Shown piece by piece: positions 9,859-23,134 of a stretch of 64,000 nt of DNA. Below the pieces are notes generated by a model. It did not search any database, was not told the DNA's origin, and was given only the letters and a program-made list of their open reading frames with translations. Position numbers and translations under genes: made by a program. Positions within the stretch are counted from its first letter, which is position 1. Each line of letters starts with the position of its first letter. The DNA lies in assembly GCA_029747015.1 (NCBI GenBank), contig JAKOGI010000110.1, forward strand, positions 62,001 through 126,000, written 5' to 3'. The DNA is from Carnegiea gigantea (taxonomy: Eukaryota > Streptophyta > Magnoliopsida > Caryophyllales > Cactaceae).

Positions 9859-10864
9859 TCTGTTTCATTCTAGACTAGATGGCGCGCCAAACCTAGCAAC
9901 GGTTTCTTGAATCTTCCTGTACTTTCTCGAAGCTACTTTTTAATTCTTAACGGCCATCTATTTCCGTTTGGGCCAGTACAAACAAGGGCCCGGCCCAACC
10001 ATAAAACAGCAAGTTCTGAGATAATTATTCTCTTTTGAAATTTGTTTCTTATTGCTACAAAAACTTTACGCAGGTATACTTGGCAAAGTTGGGATCTGAA
10101 ATTCAAACAAATGATCACGATTATATCCAACTCAACAGTGTTTTTTTTTTGGGGGGGGGGGTTAACTGAATTGTTGGAATATGCTAACCTGATTTAGACT
10201 AACGTTAAACTTACTTACCTTATTGGAATTTGTACTCGATATACTAGTTTCTATTTGTGAGATGAACTGCCAAGGAGCAGCTAATGGACATCAACCAAAG
10301 TCTAACAGGAACAAACTAAATCGAAAGAAATCTTATTTACTTGAATATGACATGATCCAAATGAATCCAAATTGAATTGAAACAAATGACCTATTTTATC
10401 GTATCTAGATGCATGTTGAGATTGATAATAGTTTTTCTCACTTACTCGAGCTGCTTATAGAGTAACACTATAATCACAATGAACAGAAATTTGAGTATTA
10501 GTAAGACCCATTTGATTTGTAAGCGTTACATTGACTTCAATAAGCAACAACTGACGAGCCATCGCTCCACTCAAAAGAGCTCAAAATGTGCATCCTGAAA
10601 TCAATGCCAAAGCCATCACTGGTTTGACCTAGCTCAGGATTTATTTTGTTTAATGGATAAATTTTACACATGCATAGAATTTAGAAACAATAGACTGTTG
10701 ATCTTCTTTTTTAAAGATAGTCATTCTACGACTAAGACACAAACACTGGTGGATATGTGGAATATTTGCCAATTTTCGTCAGTATGTAACCCACGTTTCT
10801 AAAATTAGAAAAGAGGAAGATCCTACAAAAATCTCATGATCTTGCACATCCTGATTTTCCTCTG
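9859..10864. other. spacer between the divergent heat-shock genes
   Basis: AT-rich, no coding potential recognised. It contains a T-run followed directly by a G-run at about 10141-10160. No second gene or transposon ends were seen. Confidence 0.5.
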
Positions 10865-10896
10865 TTCCAGAAACAGAGGAATGTCCCGGAACATTC
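10865..10896 (+). promoter_or_regulatory. heat-shock elements of the 10999-11472 gene
   Basis: TTCCAGAA (10865-10872) is a perfect TTC-nn-GAA pair. A second block at 10879-10896 reads GAA-nn-TCC-nn-GAA-nn-TTC, four alternating units with one mismatch. The array lies just upstream of a TATA box, the classic layout for heat-shock-factor binding in plants. Confidence 0.85.
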
Positions 10897-10905
10897 ATCC
10901 CTAAC

Positions 10906-10913
10906 CTATAAAT
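10906..10913 (+). promoter_or_regulatory. TATA box of the heat-shock gene
   Basis: CTATAAAT lies 10 bp after the heat-shock elements and 86 bp before the ATG, giving an expected leader of about 60 nt. Confidence 0.8.
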
Positions 10914-10998
10914 TTGCCTAATCCCATTCTCACATCAAAATCAGAACCAATCTCCAGTCTTCGACTGTCAAAACCACCAAACGAAAGCGATCTTGACA

Positions 10999-11472
10999 AT
11001 GTCACTGATCCCGCACTTCCACGAACACCGACGAAGCAACATCTTCGACCCCTTCTCGTTCGACATCTGGGACCCCTTTCATGGCTCCCACTCCGCCCTC
11101 TCTCATTCTCTCTCCACCGCACGCGACACCGCGGCCTTCGCGAACGCCCGTATCGACTGGAAGGAGACGCCGGAGGCCCACGTCTTCAAGGCAGACCTTC
11201 CGGGGCTGAGGAAGGAGGAGGTCAAGGTGGAGGTGGAGGACGGCAGAGTGCTTCAGATCAGCGGAGAGAGAAGCAAGGAGCAGGAGGAGAAGACCGATAC
11301 GTGGCACCGGGTTGAACGGAGCTCCGGCAAGTTCTTGCGGAGGTTTCGGCTGCCGGAGAATGCGAAGATGGAGGAGATTAAGGCTTCAATGGAGAATGGG
11401 GTGCTTACTGTTACGGTTCCTAAGCAGGATAGGAAGCCCCAAGTTCGATCCATTCACATCACTGCCTCTTGA
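10999..11472 (+). CDS. class I small heat-shock protein (cytosolic, ~18 kDa)
   Basis: Intronless gene of 157 codons; the ATG at 10999 gives the canonical MSLIPHF start. The N-terminal arm has [11 protein letters not shown] (about 17-27). The alpha-crystallin domain (about 50-143) contains [17 protein letters not shown] and [11 protein letters not shown]. The C-terminal I-x-I is Ile152-His-Ile154. Length and motifs fit the cytosolic class I family, which forms oligomers and protects unfolding proteins in heat. A strong heat-shock element array and a TATA box directly upstream indicate control by heat-shock factors. It is closely related to the divergent gene at 9251-9685; the block [18 protein letters not shown] is identical in both, so the pair probably arose by local inverted duplication. 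Confidence 0.97.
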   Translation: MSLIPHFHEHRRSNIFDPFSFDIWDPFHGSHSALSHSLSTARDTAAFANARIDWKETPEAHVFKADLPGLRKEEVKVEVEDGRVLQISGERSKEQEEKTDTWHRVERSSGKFLRRFRLPENAKMEEIKASMENGVLTVTVPKQDRKPQVRSIHITAS

Positions 11473-12160
11473 ATATTCACCTCCTTCGTTCCAAACAGAT
11501 TCTCAAAAGTAAAATTGTTAGTGTGCTAAATAATAATTGTAAGCTACTGATCATGATATAAATGGGATAAGTAAATAAGTTTTTTTCAACGTCTGATTCT
11601 ATTGTCAAAAACATGTTAAACACCTTTCAAACACCATTTAAAACTTATTAAAATTATTTTTTTAAAAAAAGAGTTTGATCCATACAGAGTATGTTTGTTG
11701 TTAATCCAAGGCTGTTGATTAATAAATAGTCCCACATATAGGGCCTTTCATATGTCAGGGAAGGGGGGTAGAAGAACCAGCTAAAATCTGATAAGAATAG
11801 CCTTTATGGGTGGATGAAACTTCCTGATGCAACCATGATAGTACTAACTTCAAGGGGCAAAGACAGAAGAAACATTGATGCATGCAGAGCAAACATCAAT
11901 GGAGAACCATTTATGCCGACCATCATACCAGCTCGCATATATAAGCTACATCATGGAGCGCTAATGTACCGTATTGACTAACATGTCCATACAATTTTGA
12001 TCGATCTATACATTTTACGCTCAACTTCAAATCAAATGCGTTAGGCAAAATTATACAAACTTTGTTGGTCATCCTCCACTTCACTCCTCTACTAGCTTGA
12101 AATATGAGAACTTTTAGTTCCGTATTTACAAAAAATACACAAAATTGCTTAGATGAAGTT
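11473..12160. other. spacer between convergent genes
   Basis: Holds the 3' ends of the heat-shock gene (plus strand) and of the DUF620 gene (minus strand). Nothing else was recognised. Confidence 0.6.
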
Positions 12161-14737
12161 TCAGATCCCTCGATTGTCTTCGAAATTCTCCGAATAATCA
12201 TCATCAACAGCAACAACCCTATTTGTGACAAGTTTCATGTGACTAACCTTAGCAGCATTTTGCACTTTCGTGATTGATTTGGTGTTGCTTGGTACTACGC
12301 TAGTGTATCCTTCATCTTCCTTTTTCAGGTCAGAAGGAGGTAAGAAGCAATCCATGCACAATCCCTTTATGTTGAAGTCCACTTCCTCAATGGACCAAAC
12401 TTCCTCCATACGTGTCCTCGAATTTTTCTCTGCGCTCTCACCGTATCTAAACAAAGAGACAGATGTTTTACCAGAGTGTGCAATGTTAATGCCATCAATT
12501 GTTCGGTATTCTCGGATCAAAGATTCCATCGTGGTCTCCCAAAAGATGCTTTCTTTCGAGGCTTTTATACTTAACAGGTGAGAATCCTCCAGTTGGACGA
12601 GAAGACCAGTCCTCTGGCTGAAGTAGCCCCAAACAGTATGGCGAATTATTTCCACATTACTGCTGCTCCTCGCTTCGAGGGTTGATGGATTGGCTTCTAG
12701 CTTCAGCACGAAGCAATCCTCATCATTTACAGTTTTCTCGCCAATGCAGAGAGCATGGGTGAATAGGTTTGCTGTTAACTTTGGGTCAAGGCCCTGTCAA
12801 TAGAAAGTACCAATTACCAATCAGAACATGGTATTAAAGTGAAATTGTCATGTTTCAAGCCCACTCCTCATATAATGTAGGGCTTGTCCGAGCAATTACT
12901 GGTCACCTATGTTGCTACTATACAGGCATAGATAATGGGAGTGACCATCTTTTTTTAGGTCCAAGTGAAACTTATTTTTGTTGAACTGAACTGAACTTAT
13001 CTTATTTTTGCATAATTGAACTTATTCTTTTTTTTAAAAAAAAAGGGTTGAAGTGAACAGGGCGTAAAGTGAAAATCAAAGAGGAGCAGTTTTGATCAAG
13101 CAAAGCAATAAAGACATGACTGCCCGCCTTGAGATTTAGACAATTCAACAAAATTTTTGAATGGTTAGTAGCATGTAGGTGAATGGTAGGGCAGTAAAAT
13201 GAGCAATTGTTGGGAGTGGTTGCCCTTCTTTTTAAAAAGAGATGGAACAAAACGCAAAGGATTGGTGAATAAAGAAAAGAAGGCAGAAACATGAGGGCCT
13301 CTGTTCTAAAAGTCTAAAGGAAAACCCAAAGCAAAAGTGCCAACCTAGGATCCAGGTCGACAACAGCTAATAACCCAATGTCCATGAATAAAGCGGAATG
13401 ACTACGGCAACCACTGATAATAAAGATGGAAACTTTAGTCAGCAAAGGAAAACATTGATCTTTTTGTCAGATTAGAGAAGATTTGAAAAACAAATTCTTA
13501 ATTGGCAGCCATCCCATATCCCCTGTTTAAGGAAGTAAACAGATTGCGATTGCACCACTAGTAAAACATTGATGCAGAAGAGAGGATGAATATGGTAAAA
13601 ATCGGGCAAACATTACAGAAATATGTGACGAAATCATTCAATAGTTGATCATCAAGACTTCGAAAATACTCCCCTAATCTCTATCACCATCATCTTTATT
13701 CAATTTCAATCACGCTTAGCTACCAACAATCAATTAAATTGCCAGCAATTTTAAAATTGTGCGTGACCCACTGTTGATGGGAATGAAATTCCACCAAGCT
13801 GGTTAAAAGACATACGATCCCACAACTTAGAATCATAATTTTAGGAATCAAAATCTAAACTTTAACAAATGACAAAGCATAATCAAACAGAAACAGAGCA
13901 AAATAGAGCAGAAGTATATAAATCTACCTGCAATGAACGGCGGAGGGGGCGCGGGGGGCCTTTGGAGGCATGAGAGTCGTGCCAAGGGGTCTGTCTCCAT
14001 GCGACCTTCCCATCACTACCAGCACTAATCTTGGTTCCAGAAACTACCAGCTCCAATGACCACAAATCAGGGCGTTTCTGCCACAAAACAAACCCACCCA
14101 CTTCTCCACCATGCTTCGTACCTTTAACTTTCACAACCTTGTTGCTATCCCCTTTCTGGGTATTCGCTGATAACACCTCACCAGCACTGAACTCTGATGC
14201 CATCATCCTCACCTTTCCCATGGCGTACATGCTTTCGATTGAGTTTATCACGCTCTCACCTCCTACTGCTGCCATGTATTGGTGAACTATGTATTTTGCC
14301 ATCGAAGATTCCTGCAAGAGATTTCACATAACAAAGGATGGTCAAATTACTAGTGAACTATGCATGGGATTTCTCAGAAGAATTTCGTCGAACATGTGGA
14401 GTGCAAACCAAAACCCAGAAGAACCCAGAAAAGAAACCAATTCTGAACAGTAAATACTTACAATTGGGTGGTCTTTAATGGTCTTGTTGAGCTTGTGATC
14501 GGAAGGGATAGGGAGGGGGATCAATGGGGCGCCGATTACACCAAGAAGTAGCTTGATTTGGGAGGTCCGATCGGCGCAGGGGAAGTCGGACGGAGCCCGA
14601 CCAGGGTTGGATTTCATCCAGGATATCATGTTGGGCCACTTGTTCTTGGTCGCCGGAAACATCTCCTCCGGGATGGGCACTTCCAGCACCGTCTCAAGCC
14701 CATCTTCACGGTCGAGATTGGGGCACAGAGTTCTCAT
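12161..14737 (-). CDS. DUF620 family protein (plant-specific, function unknown)
   Basis: Three exons on the minus strand: 14737-14462, 14311-13928 and 12793-12161, coding for 430 residues. All splice sites are GT-AG in phase 0: donors GTAAGT and GTAGAT, acceptors TTGCAG and TGACAG. The start MRTLCPNLDREDGLETVLEV is the conserved N-terminus of plant DUF620 proteins, so I chose the ATG at 14737 over an upstream in-frame ATG at 14839 whose extra residues are hydrophobic and atypical. Exon 2 carries the conserved block with HQYMAAVGG, VGGFVLWQ and PDLWSLELVVSGTKISAGSDGKVAWRQTPW. Exon 3 holds RSSSNVEIIRHTVWGYFSQRTGLLVQLEDSHLL and ends in an acidic tail. Length fits the family (roughly 420-460 residues). 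The biochemical role is not known. Intron 2 is 1.1 kb. Confidence 0.93.
12794..13927 (-). other. intron 2 of the DUF620 gene
   Basis: 1,134 bp between donor GTAGAT and acceptor CAG. It is AT-rich and contains a T-run/A-run junction near 13030. No coding sequence or transposon ends were recognised. Confidence 0.8.
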
Positions 14738-14911
14738 CACCAACCAAAAACAGAGCAACCAACAGAGAAACAGGAAGAAAAACAGAGAGAGAGAGACAGT
14801 GAGAAAGACGAGACGAAGAGTAGTTTGTTTAAAAGGCAAGACTAAAGAGAGAGAATTTGGAGTGAAAGCGATGGCGATTAACGTGCAAAGAGCTCATAGA
14901 GGGAAATCGTG

Positions 14912-17672
14912 AGGTCACACCTCTCTCCCTTCTATTTCTTGAAGCAAATCCAGTGCACCCGAGTCCACGGAAGACTAGACACGTGGTTTTGAGTGGTTGG
15001 CTATCATTTCGGAATTTGTGAGCTGGTGGGAACAAATTAACAAAACAGGAAAAATTCATGCTTGATTGACGGCCATTGACTAGTTGCACGTATGGCTCGG
15101 AGTTGGAGATTAGATTAGAATAATTAATCTTTGATTCTCGCAATCTTCATACTTCCATTAATGTAAATAATTTCTATACATGGCCGGTGAACTTAAGTCC
15201 CTTGTTGTAAATCCACGTCTTGATAATTATATTTACTTCTGTATATATCATCAAAATATTAACATTTTAAAAGATTTTATATTCTTGGATGATCATATAT
15301 ATGGTTATGATCGTTATATTTTAACAAATACTAATATCTTATCATATTTATATTCTATAAGGTTAACTGTTTTGAAAATTTGAACCAAAAATTTTTGATC
15401 ATGTATATATTAAATAAGATTAGATTGACTGTTAATTTTGTTGGTCTTGGATCCTCTATTTTATTAAAATCGAGCTACTTTGGTTTAATAAGAGGTAAAA
15501 TTTTTTCATCACAGATTGTCTCCATTCACTATACTTAAATTCAATATATTGCTTAAAAAAATAAATGTCAAACTATTTGAACCAATTTATATTAATTAGA
15601 TCAATTAATCACATTAATTACTTGAAAAGATCATAATGCTTATATATAATTCATAATTGTTCTTTTAACTAATTACTCTATGATTGGTCCCTTAATCTCA
15701 ATCTTCTGAAAAGGTTGAGGTGGTAGGGTAGGATAGCCTACGTGGTGGGCAAATCTTAACAAATTTTGACTTAGACAATAAGAGTGTCATTAGGTATTCC
15801 CACTTCCTATGGCATAAGAAAGGTTTTTTTTTTTTTTTAAAAAAAAAGTTGTTCTTATTTTGATTATTCTTGGTTTCTCAAAATGTCAAAGTGTTAAAAA
15901 GAGCTACTGTTTGGATTGGCAATGAGGTCAACGAATTCATATTGATGGTTGGTTTTTTAACTCTTCCTCCTTCCCAACTTGTCTTGCTTTCACAACATTT
16001 GGTCCTAATTTTCATTAAATATTTCAGTAAAGTAGTGGTGGGATTCAGTTGTATGAGTGGGAAGTGTATCAGTATCATTGGTAGGTGCTATATTAAACAG
16101 CAGTATTTTGAAATTTGTGACCCTTAAAGAAAAGGATTTATGTTATGTGGAACAGCCTAATCCTAGGGAGTTAGGCTTCAATTCACTACTCTTTTGGCAA
16201 ATATCATGATCATAGGCATTAGTAATTGGAGTATTGCCATGAAAAGGCTATGCCAACCCACCCACCTACCCCTCCAACCCCCCCCCCCCAAAAAAAAAAA
16301 AAAAATTACACCTTTGCTCTCTATGCTAGAATAAATAGATAACATGCCTGATTAAAAATTCTAACCAAAACTAATTGTGCACAAATTTTTATTTGTATTT
16401 TTGCGATGCCAAAAGTTTAATTTCGACATCAATCAGCAATGAGTTTATTGGTTTTAATAATGATTTCGACCCTATGAAATGTACTAAGTAATAGACTATT
16501 ATTAAATAGTAACTTTGAACTTCATCATACGACAGCTTGAATAAGCAAATGGCTCTAAAAGCCAACTAATTAACGAAGCGGCTCTTAATCATTTATATAA
16601 AACCTAAGAAACTCAACGCATTTTAAACTTCTTCTGCACTGTCAATACTCACCATTCCTAGTGATTTAGTTCAAAAAGAACAAGGTTCAGTTCACAGAAA
16701 GCAAATCTTATCCAACAGAAGCCCAACATGGGCGAATTAAATTTTGTACAAAAGAATTATTGGGATATATATATTCAACAAATATAATGTCCCGACATGG
16801 GTGTCGTGATTGAAGCACGCATAAAAAACTTGGAAACCCACAGATCTTGTCCCTGTCTCTCTAAGCATCAGCAAGAGGCATCTCATAATAGTACGAGTAT
16901 CTCATTGGAGTATGTGAATTCTATATACCACATCATTCTAAATATAATTTAATTTGTCTTACTTAAAGATAAGGTTGCAAATGCAAGATTCAAACTGATT
17001 TGATGATCATGAACTGATTATAGCTATGGTAAAGTTTGTTCATTATGGATTTGGTTTTTTTTTTTTTTTGGCGATAAAATGTAGTTATAAGTTGAAAAAA
17101 ATATAAAGAGTTCTAAGAAACTGTAAAGAGCTATAAGGGTTTCTAAGAAACTATAAGGAGCTATAACAAGTTATAAGCAATTATAAGAAGTTGTAAGGAT
17201 ATATGTAAGTTTTTGTTGAATTTTTCAAAGTTGTATAAATATAATTTTTAGATATATATATACACATAATTGTACTCTGTAATGTATGATTTACGAAATA
17301 AATTATTTCATGACAGTAAATTACGTATAGTATATCAATGGTGTTTGTGGAATTAATTTTATACCATCACTAAATAATTTATTTTTTAATATTATATGAA
17401 CAAATTTTGTTTTTCTACAACTGTCATTTTGGATGAGAATAAATAAATTGAAATAACATAATTAATAAAAATAAACTTTTAAACAAGTCAATTAATAACA
17501 ATACAATAAATTCAAGCTCACAAATTTATAAATCTTATTAATTTCTACAGTTAGAAATCTATGATATATTGATTCATATGTGCTTTGCTTTTTATTATAA
17601 CTAAGGATTGAAAGAGTTTGAGGATAAAATCATCCAATATCTCATTTTAAATCAAGCCGTACAAGATTTGAG

Positions 17673-17673
<1 letters not shown>
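14912..17673. other. intergenic DNA with upstream region of the DUF620 gene
   Basis: The first few hundred bases should hold the DUF620 promoter; no clear TATA box stood out. The rest is AT-rich with homopolymer runs at about 15825-15848 and 16278-16305. No genes were recognised. Confidence 0.5.
17075..17205. repeat. short degenerate tandem repeat (TTATAAG/CTATAA units)
   Basis: The words AAGAGTTCTAAGAAACT, AAGAGCTATAAGGG, AAGGAGCTATAACAAG and TTATAAGCAATTATAAG follow one another at spacings of about 14-20 bp. The copies are imperfect and function, if any, is unknown. Confidence 0.5.
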
Positions 17674-17877
<204 letters not shown>

Positions 17878-18036
17878 GAGGACATATATCGTGGAAGGTC
17901 GTATATCATATTTACACCCCTTCATAGAGGTTCTATAATTATACTTAAGTTTATAAATTCTCAAAGATAAGATACATAGATTAAGAACTCTAACTTAAGT
18001 GGAAGATAATAACATATGAGAAAGTATATCAAATAC

Positions 18037-18748
18037 GAGTTGTTTGGATTAGCTGTTTATATTAGCTATTAGCTATTAGGTGTTTGAATTAGTTGTTTGC
18101 ATTAACTATTTAAATTAGCTGTTTATAAAAGAAGTGTTTGGTAAAATTAGCTTTTTTAAAAAAGATATTCAATAAAATTTCATTTGTGCCTCTATCTCCA
18201 AATTACTTTTTAATTAAAAATAATTTTTTTCATTTACTAGTTATCTTATTTTCCTTCCAAGAAAAATTAAATTGATTCATACATTCAAATTAGCTTTATT
18301 GATAAAACTTTAATTTGTTACTAATTGTATATAATTGGTATTCTTATTAATCGTTTTTTTTTCAACTTGTGTATATCTATCTATATGATAATTATGTCTT
18401 AAAATATTATTTTATTATTTGTTACATATTTTATTATTATTGATTGAAATTTATATATTCAAATAATTTAATCTTGAATGGACTAAATTTAAATAATACA
18501 CAACATCAAATATCATTACAAAAGGCTAATGGCATATGGTATAATTTTTTCAAACTCTTGGGCAGTTATGTTATTTTTACAAATAGCTATTCCCAAAAGG
18601 CTAATAAAAATAGCCTTTTGAGAAAGAGTTTTTTGGAACCAAATAGCTCTTCCAAATAGCTCTTCAACCAAACATTAATTTAACTATTTTGACTAGTTAA
18701 AACAGCTAAAATCCTCCAAAAAGTTCTTGCAATCAAACGCCCCCAATA
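18037..18748. mobile_element. AT-rich MITE-like element (copy 2)
   Basis: The left end GAGTTGTTTGGATTAGCTG and the right end TTCTTGCAATCAAACGCCC are imperfect inverses. The interior repeats TTAGCTATTAG and CAAATAGCT words in both orientations. No transposase was seen. It belongs with the similar elements at 8645, 24672, 37326, 48005 and 60334. Confidence 0.5.
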
Positions 18749-18767
18749 CCTATGAACTTTGGGTCAA

Positions 18768-19497
18768 TGTCACTAACAACAACAACAACTACTACTACTC
18801 CCAGTGTGGGGTCCCGCTTTCGCAGAGTCTGGGGAGATTCAGCTATAGGCAACCTTACTCCTACCGGTATTCCTACCCATAGAGAGGTTGATTCCTTAAG
18901 ACCCATAAAACAGTTTTTTTTTTTTTTTTTTGAAAAAAGGTTTGTAGAGAAAACGATTGCAAACCAAAAACCAAGGAAGAGAAAATGGGCTGGAGAGCAA
19001 AATAAACAAGGAGTAGAGACATATCTCAACCCACCAAGGGTACTAGATGCCGTCACATCCCAGAAAAGCACGACCTGTAGACAAGCACACCAAAACTCTA
19101 CCCGCCTCACCCCACCGAAGCTACTACCACCTACGCGGTCGGTCCCCTACAATCAGAGACCTTAATCATATCCCGCCACAACCTCCTATCCTGAGCCATG
19201 TCCTCCGTCTGACCGGCAACTCTCAGGTCCTCTCTAACCACTTCCTCTAAGCTCTTCTTCGGTCTACCCCTCCCTCTCTTTCCACCGGAGGGGACGATCA
19301 TCTCGCACCTCCGCACTGGAGCGGCCACACTTCTCCTCTTTACGTGGTTGAACCATCTGAGCCTCAATTCCCTCATCCTCTCCTCTATGGGGGCCACTTC
19401 AGCTAAGCTCGTAATTACTCCATTCCTAATTCTGTCCAATCTCGTAAAACCACACATCCACCTGATCATTCTCATCTCAGCTACCATCGACCTTTTA
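18768..19497 (-). mobile_element. 3' fragment of an RTE-type LINE
   Basis: On the minus strand 19487-19131 encodes about 118 residues with MRMIRWMCGFTRLDRIRNG, LRLRWFNHVKRR, RCE and GKRGRGRPKKSLEEVVREDL. These are hallmarks of the C-terminal end of the reverse-transcriptase protein of plant RTE-like LINEs. The 3' UTR follows and the element ends near 18770 in a (GTT)n tail, as usual for this group. It is cut off near 19497 at its 5' side, as happens when reverse transcription stops early, and a T-rich segment interrupts the 3' UTR near 18910-18935. It is not functional. Confidence 0.8.
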
Positions 19498-19806
19498 ATT
19501 TATCTTGCTTTATTTTTTGGAAATCATTGATGATGTGGCTTATTATAAAAAGTGATGTGGCAAAATTTGTTGATAAACTTTCTCATAGATTATTTTTCTG
19601 TTTTCTTTATTAGCTGATAAACATTTTCTTATTATAATAGAAGGCACAAACTGTATGAAATTAAACAAATATTTAGCTTTAATATGTTGGAGGAAAAAAA
19701 AAAGATTACAATGGCTGACAAACAATCGAACAGACTGAGTCGTAGATAAATCACTGCCTTAAAAGCAATTACGGCTTGACTACGGTACAAATCGATACAG
19801 CCAGTT

Positions 19807-22706
19807 TGTAACGCCCCCAAAATACTAATGATATGATTTACAGAAAACTGCAGCGGAAGACTTGATAATAGAAACCGTTACCGCCGTCCTGATAAAGACA
19901 AGACTCACTGAAACCATTTAATCTTGCTACTCGTGCTCACAATCACAAAATCTATTAAACTGAAACACTTCCAGACCAAAGTCCATAATAGTTCAACCAT
20001 ACCATGTAGTAACTCACATTCCATATCACACAAGTACCTTGACCCTAAGGACGATTCCAATATTTATACTGTGTTGAATCCACTGTGAGCATCTGACGAG
20101 TTCCAAAATGGCTTGCTAAACGGAAAAACATGTGATACTTCATTACCTAAAATGAAAAACATGAAAACAATTCGAAAATATGAGCAAAAACTCAGTACAT
20201 ACATTCCTGTATTGTAAAATGAGCATAGAAATATTGTTGATGGGTACCTGTCTTTGTAATTCATTTAGTTAGCAATAACAATGAAAATGAAAGTAATATG
20301 AAACTGAATTGCTCATTATTATCTGGATGTGAACCCCTTATAATGATATGATCTATATATAGATGTACACCTGCCAATCCGATCAAGAGTTGGTCTAAAG
20401 TCGTGCGGGTAAATGATGGGCTGACGCCCTATAGATGATAACTGATGCGGTCGCAAGTTAAATGGAAAATCATTGTATAAACTGATTCATTGATAAACTC
20501 ATTAAGAGTTGTAACTTAATAAACATGATCGACTTTCTGAAGATACAGGCAATGAGCGTACCTTGAGTCTTTAAAAATGTCATCTGACTTGATAAATATG
20601 TTCTGACTTGACAACACTTATGCATAATGGGGAATGATAATTAGGTCTCGACTCTATTTTATAAATGTCATTATAAGTGTGTGTAGTCAGTAAATGATCT
20701 TTACTCACATAATTAAGTAAAAGTATATGTAATAGAAATTGAGTAATTAAATGGTATACATAACTTGGCTATTCCAAGATAATTTCAAAACTGAATTAAT
20801 GAAAGTAATTAAATCCCATATGAAGTAAATGAAAGTAAAATACTTCACAATGAGATAAATGAGATTACAAAGGAAAAGACCTTGATGGTGACAATTGAGA
20901 GAGAGTGGTTGTAGCCTTTTCTAAAATAAGCTGCTGATACGGGTTAAGGCATGCTGATATATAGCTTGAATCATGATAGATGGCCTTGATAAATATATTT
21001 GATACATTCTGAATTGAGCAAGTAATAAAGGTTTGAAGCCAAGAGAGATATATCTGGGTTCACAATAGCATAAACTGCAATAATTTGGTCTGATAAATAT
21101 GATTTCTGAGTCACAACTCTCCCCATTTCTCATATTTTATTCATAAATCCATTAGATATAGAATTCCACCCCAAATGAATCATTGAACTCAATAGAAGTT
21201 ATTAAACTCACTAAATGTGGTATTTTCTTTGTAAAATCCATAAATGATTCAAAACTCATAAACAAGCTCCCAAATTGCATACTTGTCTAACAGCTCCATA
21301 AAAGTTCATGGATATTCATTTTTCCTTAAATGACCTTGGCCCAAAATACATAAAATGAGTGCATGATCAATCTCATTTAATCTTTATTATTGCTCTTTAC
21401 ACAATTACTCAAAATGCTTCCAAAAATCACCAAACTCAAAATACTCAACCAAAATTCATGAGATCTTACAGAAAATTTGAAAATAATATGGACAATCTAC
21501 AGTAAAATGTTCAAAATTTTTCTCCAATTATACACTGCACAGAAATTATAATAACAATCTAATTTACGCCCAAGCAAGTCAGTTCAATTCAAAAATTCAT
21601 AACTTTCATTCTAGACCTCAAATGGAGACCTAAAACCCCAATATGAAGAGATTAAGAAGTCTCCAAAAACTTTTATTTACAACACAAAACATGATTCTTA
21701 CAATAGGATTCCCAAAATGGAGCTAAAACACAAGTGTGTTAGTTTTTGATTCATCCTACACAGTTTCGATAAAACGACCATAACTTTTTCCACAAACCTC
21801 AGATTGAGGCGATTCAAGAGGCATTTTAAAGATAACACACTGAGCTATCTACCCATAAAAAATCATAATTTTTGACTGAACCGATCATTACCAGTTTAAT
21901 TCCAAAATCAGCCCTATTTTCTGGAATTTCAGCCCTTCACTGTTTTAGATTTCTCTTCCTTTTTCACATAAAACCTCACTTGAAATCATTCCAAATCACC
22001 AAAAACATCATCATAACTATCAATAAAACTAAAAATTATAAAATCAAATACAAATCAATTCATAAATATGGTTTTAAGTTAAGCTTGCATGAACATGTTC
22101 ACCCCCTAATCCTAGCATGGTTCAAGCTCAACTCCACCATGATCATTACCAAAATAACTCTTGTTCTTATCAAAACTTTATGATCAATGATCACAAATAT
22201 CAAAACAAGAATTAAAACAAAAATAAAACATCAAAACCAACAAGATCAAGTTCAAGATTACTCACTTGAGCTTCGAAAAAGGAAGTGTAAATGATCCTTG
22301 ATGCTTGTGGGAGTGGGAATGGTGGTTGGGGTGGTAATTGGTGGCTGCATGGTGGCTGTGTAGTGGCTGAGTGGTGGCTAAAAGGGGCTGGTCTGGTGGC
22401 TGCAGTGAGAGAGCCATGAGGTAGAGTGAGAGAGGAGAGAGAAGTCTTGATATTTTTGTCTTGATGCAAATGCTTGGTGTAAAATGAAGCAAATGAATAC
22501 TTGGCTTATATTCACCCTCCAAAAGAAGCTTTTGCTAATTACTAGTTAGGCATAAAAAATGATAATTAACTAAGTAAAACAAATGGTAACTTGTTGGGCT
22601 TAAATTGGGCTTATACGGTTTGGGTCCGGGAAGGAAAAATAAGCCATATGCGATTGAATTTTCATAACTTGAAATTAATTCCTGGCAAGGTTATAAAAGT
22701 AATAGC

Positions 22707-22756
<50 letters not shown>

Positions 22757-23134
22757 CAACAATAGTAATAATACGAATAATTTCTTAAACCATAATTATC
22801 GAGGTCTACTGTCGATGCACCCGATATGTAATTAATTAACAAAACTCGAATTAACAATCAATGAAACTTGGATTGTAAAATGGGACTCAAGTGAAGTATC
22901 TCCCAATCGGGGTGATTAAATACGATAAATGAAAGGAGAAAATGTAAATGACATAAAGTAATTCGATAAATACATAAATTAAGTGTAATTGAATTAATAA
23001 ACATGATTTAGTTAAACAAATAACTATGAGTGATTTAGTTAATAAACATGATAAAGTAAATGAATAAATATAATTAATGAAATAAATAAAGATGATTTCA
23101 TTAAATAAATATGGGTTAGAGTCGGGTTATTACA
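19807..23134 (-). mobile_element. solo LTR of a long-LTR Ty3/gypsy-type (Del/Tekay-like) element
   Basis: The 3,328-bp segment starts on the plus strand with TGTAACGCCCCC and ends with GGGTTATTACA. Read on the minus strand it begins TGTAATAACCCG and ends GGGGGCGTTACA, the terminal pattern of Del/Tekay-type LTRs and the same ending as the LTRs at 49950 and 56488. It is flanked by CAGTT (19802-19806) and CGGTT (23135-23139), a 5-bp target duplication with one mismatch. A TATA-like AATATAAG near 22510 on the minus strand is followed by a G/C-richer leader. No internal region is present, so it is probably a solo LTR left by recombination between two LTRs. Confidence 0.72.
22707..22775. repeat. 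(AAT)n microsatellite with AAC tail
   Basis: About 15 AAT triplets are followed by AAC and AGT variants, lying inside the solo LTR. Confidence 0.9.
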
